Translations under genes and position numbers: made by a program
In this document: piece by piece, positions 22,349 to 34,000 of the stretch
How the letters are laid out: each line of letters opens with the position of its first letter
Numbering within the stretch: the first letter of the stretch is position 1
Assembly (NCBI RefSeq): GCF_033473495.1
Contig: NC_088935.1
Location: 3,782,001-3,846,000 of the forward strand
Source of the DNA: Cercospora beticola
Lineage: Eukaryota; Ascomycota; Dothideomycetes; Mycosphaerellales; Mycosphaerellaceae
Reading direction: 5' to 3'
Length of the DNA stretch: 64,000 nucleotides
Notes under the pieces: generated by a model
Told to the model about the DNA's origin: nothing
Seen by the model: the letters and a program-made list of their open reading frames with translations, nothing else
Database searches by the model: none

Positions 22349-24022
22349 TTACACAAAACACTGGTCCCAATGACCGCCACTCCGGGCAAAGCTCAGACTG
22401 TCGACAAATTTGCTCAAGGAACATCTGCCTAGTCGATCGCCTCCGCATTGTTTCATTGGCAGAACTCTGTCATTCACGATCACGCGAACTTGTTCTTCCT
22501 TCAGACCAGCGCATTGAAGCTTCTCAAAATATGCTCGAGCTGCAAAAGGTACTGTGTAGGACGCGCTGTAGCCATCAGCTTGGCTGGCTTCAGTGACAGT
22601 TGTGTTCGAGAGCGGATCATTCGCAGTATACAGACCGAGGGCAGAGAAGATTGCAGTCATATCGTTATCGTGACTGAAGTCTGCATATAGCTGTCTTTGC
22701 AATGGGAATGTGGCCGGGTCGTCGTCCAGAGTGTGGTTTGTTGAAGTATCGTCCTGGACAGCTGAGTTTGTCAGGCGGGCTATGAGTTCGTTGGCAAAGC
22801 CGACGCCTTGGGTTGGACCGAGTGGGTTGCCATAGCTGTAACCGTAATATTTGTTGAGAGTCTCATAGTAGTTGTACTGATGCCATTCCTTCACTGTGAA
22901 GAAGTCGCAGAAGGGAGAAATTGTGCCGTTTGGAGATGCTACTGTGCTGAAAGGGCAAAGATCCATCAAGTAGATGGTATCAGACACACCAAGAGATGTG
23001 CCTCCGAGATCTTTGTTGATACGCTTCTGAATTGGCGGCACGAAAACATCGGCCCAGGTCTTCTGCGCGTTGTCTGCGATGGAGCTGACAGGACCATCCT
23101 CAAATTGGGTGCATAAGCCGTGGTTCAGCGTGTTATTAGAGCCTTCGTCCTCCGATATGACTACCAGCGGGTAAGGATATGCGCCATCTCGGTACCCACT
23201 GAGGAAATCTGCAACCTTGGCGCGATGAAAGCCTTGAGTAAAGTTGAGAGCAGATTCCACGACACGATCCTCCGAGGCAGATCTGAAGAATGGCGTGAGG
23301 TGACTGGCAAGATGCTTGTAGCGCTGGTAGAACTTGGCACCAGAATTGATCATCTGCTGCTCTCCGAAAAGTGTGAGCTGGTCAGCTCCGAGAGTGTATT
23401 CAAACTTCTGGAGAAAGGCATATTTGCCGGGATATGCCTTCGCACTGGTTTGGATTTTCTGGATAGTTGCGTTATAGGCTTTCGTCTTGGATGCAGTTGG
23501 ATCACGGGCGCCGTGTCTTGATAAGACTTGAGCAAAAGTGACCTTGCAAGCTGGCGGAATGTCGTTCGGGATTCGGGATTCTACACTGTAGAATGGACTA
23601 TACTGGCCCCTATAGCGTAATGAGTCAACACTGCAGATTTTAGAGCCTCGAGGTCTCATACCAGAAATGAGATATTTCTGGTTGGCATTGGTAGCCAGCT
23701 TGCACCGAGTCGCAATTCGACTTGCCCTTAGGCGCGGCGGACGATCTGTTCGCACAGTCAGTTACTATTTCCTGTCAGTGGCCGAAGTAGCAATCTACCC
23801 AGACACCAGCAGTGCCCCGAGGATTGCGAGGAAGAAGATCATGGCGACAGCAAAAGTCCTAATGTTCGCGCGTCTCCTCTGCTTCTGCTTCGCTTCCTTC
23901 GAAATAATTTGATCCCCAGTCCCAGCATCTCCTTCTTCCTCGCCTAAACGCGTATACTTATACGCATCTCCATTTCTGCCGCCACGACCCGACAGCGGGA
24001 GGAGACCCCTCAGCCTGGCCAT
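22349..24022 (-). CDS. Membrane-anchored histidine acid phosphatase, phytase-like
   Basis: Releases phosphate from phytate or other esters. Three exons on the minus strand, 24022-23799, 23745-23662 and 23609-22349, with introns of 53 and 52 nt, give 522 residues. Catalytic R134-H135-G-A-R and H416-D417 (in FSHDNDMT) are intact. The Cys-containing CDSVQAGYQCQPEISHFW start and the SLSFARSGGHW end are those of PhyA-type phytases. Six or more N-glycosylation sequons (NAT, NFT, NNT, NGT, NHT) are visible. Instead of a signal peptide, about 55 hydrophilic residues ending in KQKQRRRANIR precede one hydrophobic segment (FAVAMIFFLAILGALLVSG), which predicts a type II membrane protein with the enzyme outside. 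The start at 24022 is the first ATG; the first donor is GTAGAT. Confidence 0.9.
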
Positions 24023-25089
24023 AGTTTTGTACAAGCCTGCCACGCTTTCGCCTCAAGCAGACCAAGAACCGAGCCCGTCTGCATCAACTGCATTAGACCA
24101 ACGCGATGCCGGTGATCTCGGGGTCCTTGTGCTGTCGAGTGCGGGTGGGTTGCGAAGGGAAGAGCGGAAGTGCGGCATACGTGGTGAGTTCAGCGTGGAT
24201 GTCGCGTGAGATCCGACGCTTCTTGGCCAATGAGCCAGGCACGCGCTCAAGGCATTCATCTGCAATCTTCTGCTTCACACATTGTGTTCTGTCGATCGTC
24301 CAGCATCTCGGAGACCAGGTCAAGTTGCAGTAAAGGTGCCTCGCTAGCGGCTGCTCCTCGTACGAATGGCCAAAGCGTGCCGTGCGGCCAGAACAGCTCT
24401 CTTCTCCTCATCGACGTCGTTCCCAGCCAAGTCATGCCGAGAATGGAGGAAGGCATGGCAACGTCAGAGCATTGATGCGCCACACACATGTAAGAGAATG
24501 GAAATTCGTGGATAGTAGGAGATGGCATAGAAGTCCTTCGCGACTCGGCGAGTGTGACATCAGAGTACGGCAGGAAAGCGCAGATCTGACTACGAGAAAT
24601 TCGTACCTGCTGCGATACCAGGATAGGCAAGCGTCATTGAGCAACACAGACGTTTCAATTGCATGTTGATAGACTTCAAAACACGTCTCGTGATCAGAAC
24701 AAATGATATGCCGCCAGAATCCATGCCACGTACGCCAGATGCTCATGATACCCAATCTGCTCGCTTCGTCACTTCATGGTTTCCTGTATAAGGCCGCTCG
24801 CACACTTCAGAGCTTCGACTCGACCGACCACTCAAGCTGGGACGCGGGTAACGGCGAGCCTGTGAATCGCAGCACGAATCAGCCTCCATCCACAAAGAAA
24901 GAAGACAGAAGTTGTGATAGATCCAACAAGGTAAAAGATCTGATCATTGCCAAATAGATTTACATGCATGTGAAGCGCCGTACTGTTGCTCCATTACTCA
25001 TAATTTTCCAGCAGGGAAACTTTCGTTCAATCTCGCTTTCGTGAAAACATCTGCGGGGAGGTGTGCTCGTGTCGTGAGCAGTAGATCAA
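24023..25089. other. Intergenic region between malate synthase and phytase-like genes
   Basis: About 1.07 kb holding the malate synthase 3' end and the phytase promoter. Several short frames on both strands show no recognisable product. Confidence 0.5.
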
Positions 25090-26844
25090 CTACAACTTAG
25101 CGGCAGGGACCTTCTCACCCTGGTTCGTGATCTCGTTATACAACAATCTGTGGCATAGTCAGCGTCTCGCTCTACTCATAAATTTTCACCACAGGGAAAG
25201 TAAAAAAACTCACGATGTCAAGAACTCTGCGTACTCCTCGCCAGTCACCTGGGTGGCGAAGTACTTAGCCGCAAGCTTGTACTTGTTGCCCTTGGGGCCA
25301 TTCTTCTCCAGCTCGTCGGCCTGCTCGTACAGCAGCTTCAAGGCATACTGCTTGTCGACCTTCTTGCCTTCAGCAGTGGGCACGCCGTGTCTGCACCATT
25401 GCCAGAGCTGCGATCGGGAGACTTCGGCAGTCGCAGCGTCCTCCATCAAGTAGTTGATTGGCACGCATCCGATTCCGCGGAGCCAGCCCTCCATATAACC
25501 GAGACCGATGTTCAAGTTCTTGCGAATTCCGTCTTCGGTGATCTTGCCAGGAACGTTCATGTTCAGAAGGTCATTGGCATTGATGTTGACGTCCTCACGA
25601 CGGCGGTGGATCTGGTTGGGTGTTGGCATGTGCTCGTTGAAGACGGCACCTGCAACTGGGGCGAGACCTGGATGGGCGACCCAGGTTCCGTCGTGACCGG
25701 CACGGACTTCGCGAAGCTTGTCAGTGCGGACTTGGTCCATGACTGCTGCGTTGGCCTTTTCGTCGTTCTTGATTGGGATTTGTGCTGCCATGCCACCCAT
25801 GGCGTGCACACCACGGGAGTGGCAGGTCTTGATGAGGAGTTGGACATAGGCGTCCATGAATGGAACAGTCATCGTGACGGATGATCGGTCTGGAAGGACG
25901 AATTGTGGGTTTTGTCGGAAGCGCTTGATCACGGAGAAGATGTAATCCCATCGGCCGCAGTTCAGGCCAGAAGAGTGGTCGCGGAGCTCGTAAATGATCT
26001 CCTCCATCTCGAATGCAGCGGTGATGGTCTCAATGAGGACAGTGCCTCGGATAGTGCCTCGTGGCATGCCAATGTAGTCCTGGGCGAGATTGAAGACATC
26101 ATTCCAGAGACGAGCTTCGAGGTGAGATTCCATCTTTGGCAGGTAGAAGTATGGGCCAGCGCCACGCTTGACGAGCTCGTGGGCGTTGTTGAAGAAGTAC
26201 AGACCAAAGTCAAAGAGCGAACCTGAGATTGGCTCGCCATCGACTGTGAAGTGCTTCTCTTCCAAGTGCCAGCCACGGGCACGGGCAATGAGAGTGGGTA
26301 GTGTGCGGTCTGTTCGCAGCTTGTACTCCTTCTCGCCTTGCTTGAAGTCGATTTGCTTGCGAATGGCATCGTAAAGGTTGACCTGGCCGTTGATCATGTT
26401 GTCCCAAGTTGGAGCGCTGGCATCTGTCTAATTGTCAGGATACTATCTTCCGGCATTGACTGCTGTGGACTTGCCTTCGAAATCAGCCATATATGTCCAA
26501 ACATCCGAGTTCAAAGCGTTCACAACCATCTTGCGATCGACTGGTCCTGTAATCTCCAATCTCCTGTCTGCCATTCCTGGCGCTGGGGGAGCTCCTCGCC
26601 ATGTCTTATCTTCACGAATGTGCTTCGTCTCGGGAAGGAAGTCGAGTTGGTGGCCGTTGTCAAGCTCTTGCTGGCGGACCTGGCGGCGTTCTAGGAGGGC
26701 CTTCCGTGTGGAGTTGAATGTTCGGTGGAGGATGGCGAGGAAGATGGTGGCTTCCTTGCTGAGCACTCGTCGTCGTTGGTCGTCGAGCTTCCCGAGGATA
26801 TTGACATCCTTGAGGATCTGATCTGTGTTCACGGGAGTAGGCAT
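25090..26844 (-). CDS. Malate synthase, peroxisomal (glyoxylate cycle)
   Basis: Condenses acetyl-CoA with glyoxylate to malate, allowing growth on acetate and fatty acids. Three exons on the minus strand, 26844-26475, 26423-25214 and 25147-25090, give 545 residues, the usual fungal length. Motifs are [15 protein letters not shown] across the first splice, the signature region [32 protein letters not shown], and [18 protein letters not shown] with the catalytic Asp. The C-terminus is A-K-L, a type 1 peroxisomal targeting signal carried by the small last exon. The first intron is 51 nt with a GC donor; the second is 66 nt. ATG 26844 ([14 protein letters not shown]) is the first in frame. Confidence 0.97.
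26424..26474 (-). other. GC-AG intron in the malate synthase gene
   Basis: Exon 1 ends GAAG and the intron starts GCAAGT, the usual context of GC donors. It has CTGAC before the acceptor and ends ACAG. Joining gives F-E-D-A-S-A-P-T-W, the conserved malate synthase text. The only GT nearby (GTCCAC) would insert non-family residues and break the pattern. Confidence 0.85.
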
Positions 26845-28850
26845 GGTGGGTGCAGTCAGTACCAATGCTTTGGTGTTTCTCTCTTTCCTGTGCAAAGTAT
26901 AATGTATAGCACAGCGGAAGAAACAATGAGAGGATGATGAGGTAGTATACTTGAGCCGCGAGCTGGCGCAGTATCGTCCTTATACGTCACGCTGGGAGCT
27001 CCGTCCAGAGCTGGCTCTGACATTTGCTATGCCGAGGACGATGTACCGCGCCCCAGCGTGGTGCCGCCGTCATAGCATCCGCTCCGATCGCACCCTGCCA
27101 CTGTCGGCTGAGGGGAGCAGCTCCAGTCTGCGTGTGAACTGGCGCGCAAGCGATCGACCTCGGCCAATGATACAACTACCCGCAACCTTAAAGTGCATGT
27201 GAAGAAAGTCATCCGAGAGCCATGGCATTGCGCTCGCGGCGATAGCAGTGCCAGGAGACATGGAATTGCCATCAAAGTGGTGCGACAAAGGCCGTGAATG
27301 GCATGGCGAGTGCTTTGTGACTCCGCAAGACCGCTGCAATGACTTTAGTACTCGCGCATGGAGCTCCGCAGCGCCCGCACTACCCACGCCATCCACTCAC
27401 AAGCGGACTTGGCCCGATACCATGATGCTTTTGGCCCTGGATCGAGGCTGAATGTCGCTCAACAACCATGCGGCGACAGGCAGTGCGGACGACCGTGACT
27501 TTGTGCGGATGCCAGCATTCCTGCTCCGAGCCTGCCGTCCCTGCCGCTGCCATTCGTGCGCTGATGCCTGCAAGAAACACTTCACTGACTATTTGCACCT
27601 TATGAAGAACTGCAAGACAAAAGAACGCAACATCAGAGAAGAGTGAGGTCCAGAAGATGACCATGCCGAGCACGATATAGACTCAAGATTCAGCCGCCCT
27701 GCACAAGGAAGATGGCGCCGCTACTGCCAGTTCACAAGAGCCTCACGTTCCGAAATATTCTCGAGCCAGGCCTCGGCCGGGGGCGAAGACGATTGCGATC
27801 GTTTCTCGCGACAGACATTGAAGTCCCCTCTACTCGAACCGTTCACTGAGTCACTAGACTGGAAGTGGGATTTTGCAAGTGGTGCCGTTGCGCCTGCTTG
27901 ATCTTACGATCAGGCACATGAAGAGCAGATGGTTCAGAAGGACTGAGCCGCAGGACTTCTAGGAAGCCTGTGCGAAGATTTGACACCACGGGAAACATTC
28001 TCTATGCACGTACTATGCGAGCTTGTTGACTTTCCCCAGGCGCTGATGTAGCAAGCAAGCTGACTAACATATCTTTATGCTCAAGCCAAATGTACAACAA
28101 GTTTCCTTGATTTCCTAACTTCATGCAAATGATCAACCTGCCCACACAAGCTCATACCGCAGCAGCTGTATGATATCCACAGAGACGGCCAAGCCTGAAC
28201 CCAGAGCAAGATAGAAATGAGGACCGGAGGCGGAGGTGTCCAAGAAGCCAAACAGACCACACTGCCAAGGCGACTATCAAGATGGAAGATCTTTGAGCTA
28301 CGTCTTATACTCATCACACAATCCTCCACCCAACAAGCAGCTGGGGACAAGTCGACAGGCGCAATGAAACTAGCCCGTCGCTTTTCACCACATCCACGCG
28401 ATCAGTGATCACCAATATCACAAAGATTCACATTTCCGCAGTCATTGCAACATATGTGTATTCAGGATATATGCACAACCGGTGCACAATTGTGAAAATA
28501 CATCGCTTCGTCCACTCTCCGCAGCCATATCACTCATATATCCCCACTTCCAAGCCCTCTGCCCAGCTTCGCTACATATATAAACCGACGGGCGACGATC
28601 TGCAAAGGGAAAGCTCCACCTTAGCGACAAAATAGGCGATCTCTCATGCCTCACTTCGCCGCCCCGCCGCACAGCATCCAATGGGCACAATGCATTGCGA
28701 GGCATCGGAGCTATCTGCACACAAGCTCGAGATATCACGGCAAGTGAAATTGTTCCTGCATGAAATAAATATCCTTTCCTGTCACGATTTAAGATTCTGT
28801 GGACACTATGTCTCTCTGTCTAATGGTTAGGCCTCGGGCAAGTAGTGCCT
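26845..28850. other. Gene-poor flank between malate synthase and the transposon island
   Basis: About 2 kb of normal composition. The left part should hold the malate synthase promoter. A TATA-like ATATATAAA lies at 28,575-28,583, followed by a 32-codon frame from an ATG at 28,647 that does not resemble a known protein; it may be a chance frame or the start of a lost gene. No RNA gene is seen. Confidence 0.5.
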
Positions 28851-29529
28851 CAGGCTTTAGGAATTCTTGGCAGAGGGTATTTCTTTATAGGCTTACGGTA
28901 GATAGAAACCTAAGCCTCTCTAACTACTTACTACGGGAGGTTTTACTTTGTCTTATTCTGCTATATCTAGATAGATTAGACCTCTAAAATTTAATAGGTT
29001 ATAAGCCTAGGTTTATATTATAGCTAGAAAGCTAGAAGCTAGAGGATATAATAGTAAGTACTTCTAATAGAAGTTAAGATACTCTAGTAAGAGACTTAAA
29101 AGTAATAGTAGGATCTAAAGCTATAAAAGAGTTAGAAGTAAAAGAAGTAGTTTTATAAATATAAACTAAATAGTAGAAAGAATAGTATATATAAGTAAAT
29201 AGAATATTTAATATATATTAGTTCTAAGTAGAAGAATATACTATATAGCTATATAAAGATAGAGAATAAACTCTATAAGGTACCTAGACTAGATACTTAG
29301 TAAATAAAAGTTATAGTCTAATAATACTAGAAGTTAGTCTAGTATTTCTCTACTACTAGAAAGTAGAAGAAAATAAAGTTAGAAGAGTAGTTAAGCTATT
29401 AGAGAAAGTCTTCTAAAGATAGCTATATAAATAGAACTTACTATTTATTTAAAGAAAGATCTTATAAAGCTAGAGAATTAGTTTATACTAAGTAGATTAT
29501 ATTTAGAAAGAATAGTTATTACTACGTCT

Positions 29530-29660
29530 AGAACGAATAAGCTATAAGTAGCGAAGTATATATTTCTATTATATCTATCTACTAACTACTATCTAAAGAA
29601 AGTACTAGCTACTAAGTATAGCTAGTATAGTAGTAGCGGCTATATAGTTATACTATAATA
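29530..29660. repeat. Partial third copy of the 797-bp LTR-like repeat
   Basis: About 130 bp match the right ends of the repeats at 46,432-47,228 and 63,139-63,935, all three ending at the same TATACTATAATA. The left part of the repeat is missing here, so it is a truncated or solo LTR remnant. Confidence 0.7.
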
Positions 29661-30845
29661 ATTACTTTCTTCTCTATTTTAAAAAAGTATTATCCTTAAT
29701 ATAGTATATATCTTAGTACTAAATATATAAGAGTATATCTTAGTCTTAAAGCGTAAGCTCTCTTTATATCTCTTAGCTATCTTAATATCTCTAAGCTAAC
29801 TAGTACTTCTTCTTAGTAGTAGTCTACTTCAAAGCTTTAGTAGCTTTATATTTTATAGATCGAGTAGGAGTAGCTATAGTAGTCTCTTCCTAAGCTTCTA
29901 CTAAGTAGCTTAAGTAGTACTTAGTCTTCTCGATAAGCGTTTCTATAGAACTATCTATTAAGCTAGTCTTTATTATAGACTTAGCTAAAGTTAAGCTAGT
30001 CTTTATTATAGACTTAGCTAAAGTTAGACTAGTCTTTATTATAGACTTAGCTAAAGAGAATTTAGTAGCTAAGGAGTTAAGCTTAAGTAAGAAAGCTAAG
30101 AGTACTAACTTTCTAGTAGTTCTCTAGCTCTAGCTCTTTAGTATCTTAGTCGTAGTAGGCTTATCTTTCTTTAGCTAGGCCTTAGAGGTAGCCTATTAAA
30201 GATTATTAGACTTCTTCTTATAGTAAAGAGGCTTAGCTAGAGCTACTATAAGAAGTTAGAGCTTATTCTCTAAATTTTCTCTAATCTCTAAAGCTAGTAG
30301 AAAGTTAATAGCGCTATCGGAGTTATTATTAGTAGTATTATCTATTAGATATAAGAATAGATATAAGTAGAGTACTAGGTTATCCTTCTATACCTAAGTA
30401 AGAGTCTAGTAGTAGCTATAAATAGAACGTAAGGAAAGGAAGAAGTAGTCTAGATATAAGAACGTAGTATACTTAAATTTTAACTTATCGACTATATAGA
30501 GTAGCTTCTAACTCTTCTTTAGAGAGTTATAAGAGTAGAACGCGGCTTATAGTAGAGCGACTATCTTAAGAAAGTATACTAAAGCTAGTATCTACTTTTT
30601 CTTATAGAGTACTTCTAGTACTAAAGTCGAGATAGATATAATATTAATCTCTACTAGCTAGTAGATATTATTCTCGTTTATAATATAGTCGGAAGGATCG
30701 ATCTAATTACTTATATAGTTAGCTTTATACTATATATAGTTTATACTATTAAGAAGATAGTATTTATTACTCTTTATATAGTATACTTTCTTATAAGCTA
30801 TCTCGCTATAGAGAATATAGCGTCTATATTCTAAACTATAGCGCT
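29661..30845. repeat. RIP-damaged repeat of unassigned class
   Basis: AT-rich sequence with remains of a protein frame on the minus strand containing many TAA/TAG interruptions. It includes the 33-bp tandem repeat at 29,959-30,057. I cannot assign it to a transposon family from sequence alone. Confidence 0.5.
29959..30057 (-). repeat. Three tandem copies of a 33-bp unit
   Basis: Units start at 29,959, 29,992 and 30,025 and are nearly identical. Read on the minus strand each gives 11 codons of the type T-L-A-K-S-I-I-K-T-S-L without a stop, so this was probably a repeated peptide in an element-encoded protein. Confidence 0.75.
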
Positions 30846-31075
30846 TATTAAATTATATTCTCGTAGGTACTCGTCGGATAGGTATAATATAGTAGAAGTA
30901 GAGATAATAAGTAGGAACTAACCGAGTTAATTATATTAATTAGTTATAGGTTATATCTTACTCCTAAGATAGATATTAGCTAGGTTATATAACCTAGTAT
31001 TATATAATCTATATTACCTAATCCTAATCTCTAAAGTATCTCTTAGAATATCTAACTAGACTATACTTTCTAATA
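30846..31075 (-). repeat. Copia LTR, left copy
   Basis: 230 bp with the same length and nearly the same sequence as 36,746-36,975; the offset is exactly 5,900 bp, so no indels separate the copies. Confidence 0.85.
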
Positions 31076-34000
31076 CTCCTACTTAGGCTAGATAGTCTTC
31101 TACTTATATTCCTATATTTAAATCTATCTCTAAATTATAATAAGTTATTAGGTACTATAGTTATATAGTTAGAGCTATATACCTAATCTATTTTAGTTTA
31201 ACTTCTTAGCCTAGTATCGTATATCCTATAGTAACGTTAATACTAGAGTATATACCTTTTGTTTCTTCTCTAGGCTTTTCTCTTTTAGACTATATATAGA
31301 TTCCTAGATCCTAATTACTTATTATATATAGTAAGCTACTTCTTCTATAGTATAACTCCTAGGCTTAGTTTTATATATTCTATAATATCTCTAATACTAT
31401 AGTATATATCTTTTATTAATTATCCTAAGGTCTAGAGTTTAATCTATAGTTAGAGTATAAATCTTTTGCCTTTCCTTATATAAACTAGAGTTGTTTTATA
31501 AACTCCTAAAACTATAGCCTATTCTTTAGTTTAGTTAGGCTATTAGTAACTATCTCTTTTATTAGAATATATTCTACTATAACCTTCCTCTACTACTAGA
31601 GATATCTAATATAGTTATATATAATATTAATATATTTAGATTTCTTATAGATATATATATCCTTAATAAGAGTTAAAGCTACCTAATTGTCTTCTATAAT
31701 TTATACTAGCTTTAGTTCTCTTACTATATTAGAATATACTTTTATAGTTAGTTAGAATAGGTATTCTCCTACTAACTCTATATAGTCTATTTCCTTTAAG
31801 AGTACTACTAGGAACTAAGATTGCTTTATATATATATTTATAGCTATATACTTAGCTTCTATTATTAATATTATAATAGACTTTTGCTTTCTACTTATCT
31901 AAGAAACTAGAGCTCTATAAAGGAAGAAGATACTTCTAAGAATTAAGACTCTATCTACTTTATCTATTATATAGTTAGAGTCTAAATATCCTATTAGGCT
32001 TCTTCTATTTCTTCTAAATATTAGTTCTAAGTCTTAGGATAACCTTAGGTATCTTACTAGTTTCTTTAGAGCTTATATATACCTCTTAGTTAGGTCTAAG
32101 ATATATAAGCTTAACTTTCTAAGAGAGAAAGTAATATCTAGTCTTATTATAACTATAAGCTATATCTAGGTACTAGTTTAGCTTTAGTACTCTATCTTAT
32201 TCTCTCTCTTATTATATAGGCCTATTAGTTTTAGGCTATAATAACTATCTATTAGTAAGAGAGTTAGGTTAGCTATCTCCTTAGTTATTCCTAGCTTTAT
32301 AAGATTCTTCTAAATAAAGTATTCTTAATTAAGCTTTAAAGTTCTAGCTTATCTATCTCTTATTAACTTTATTCTAAGGATTTTCTCTAGTTCTCTAAGA
32401 TCTTTAATCTTAAATATTTTATCTAGCTATTCCTTAAACTAAAGTATATCTTCTAGCTTTAGTACTATAATTAGAATATTATCTATATAGGTTAGGATTA
32501 AAATATTCCTTTCCTAGTAAATAAGAAGATATAGGTCTACTTCTAATTATATAAACCTAATCTATTTTAACTTTAAGATATAGAGTTTATTCTAGTCTCT
32601 TACTACTTACTTTAGTCTATATAAGCTTCTTAGGATTTATAGGACTATATTAAGTAGAATCTTAACTCCTAGTAGTAGAATTATAAAGATTTCTTCTTAA
32701 AGTTTACTCTTAGTAAATATATTATTTATATCTACTTAGTAGAGTTCTAGATCTTTCTTATAAACTATAGCTATAAATACTCTTAAGGTATTATATCTAA
32801 CTATTAGTATAAAAGTCTCTTAGAAATTAACTCTAAACTTCTAAGAGAAACTTCTTATAACTAGTCTTACTTTAAACTTCTTAATAGCTCTACTAATTAA
32901 TCTCTTTATATTAAATACCTACTTAGATATAATAAGGTTTGCTTCTTTAAGTAGAATAACTTTTATCTAAGTATTATTACTTCTTAATATAGTTAGTTCC
33001 TTTTAGACTATATTCTTCTATATATATTTCTATTTAGGATCCTAAATTACTTTCTTATAGGACTTTAGAATAGGTACCTCTTATCTCTATATAGAGACTT
33101 AAGAAGTAATTACTATAAATATAGACTCCTAAACCTCTAATAGAGCTTCCTAAATCTACTTCTATTCTTAGCTTTAGACTTAGCTTAGGAATATCTTATA
33201 ATACTTAGTACTAGGCTCCTTCTTCTATTTATATTCTCTCTATTTCTTCTAAAGTACTTATTTTATTACTATACTATAAGCTTTTAGCTCTAAGCCTAGT
33301 CCTTTATCTAAAATAGATCTTCTTCTCTTTTAGCTATAAGTTTAGTTTTAGTTCCTCTTCTAATTTCTATTTCCTTATAGGTCCTACTATATAATATTTA
33401 ATTCTTTTACTTTAGAATATAGTCTTCTACTAGTACTAGGACTAGCTTATCTCTTAACTTCCTAGCTTAGCTTAAGTAGTTTAGTAGTTCTACTTTTCTT
33501 CTACTAGAGTTATAGTTCTCTAGAGTTTTCTTCTTTTAAATTCTCTATTCTCTAGTACTTTTTCTTATTCTTTAGTAGAAGTAGTAACTATATAAAGAGT
33601 ATTTAGCTAGGACCTATAAGTTTAGTTATTATAGCTATAAGTATAGTAGCTATAGAAGGTATAACTACTATTAGCTTCTTTAAAGGTCTACTAACTAGGT
33701 TTCTAATAGATATACTATTTACTTAATTAAGCTTAGGAATATTTAGCTCTATATTTCCTTCTTTCTTATACTTAAACTAAGTAGTAGTATTATAGGCTTT
33801 AATAGCTCTTATATTAGGCTCCTAGAAGAGCTATATTTTAGTAGTATTAGGAATATATCTAATAAATATAGTATTTTTACTTCTATTTATTAGTTTATCT
33901 AATCTTATTTCTACTAGCTAGGACTTAGGATCTATATAGACTACTACTTTATAACTCTAAACTCTAAAGTATAATACTAAGAGTTAAATACCTAAAAAGG

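Noticed and set aside
27452..27646. 64-codon frame with several Cys and His
   Set aside because: Short, no homology recognised, no splice-supported extension and no regular metal-binding spacing.
27829..27845. Possible tRNA B box on the minus strand
   Set aside because: GGTTCGAGTAG is an incomplete match and no A box lies at the proper distance.
28647..28745. 32-codon frame after a TATA-like box
   Set aside because: Too short, with no homology; promoter-like text alone is not enough in AT-rich flank DNA.
28799..28870. tRNA-like text (CTAATGGTTAGG) at the island border
   Set aside because: It resembles a D-arm region only; no anticodon stem, T-arm (GGTTCGA type) or acceptor pairing follows.
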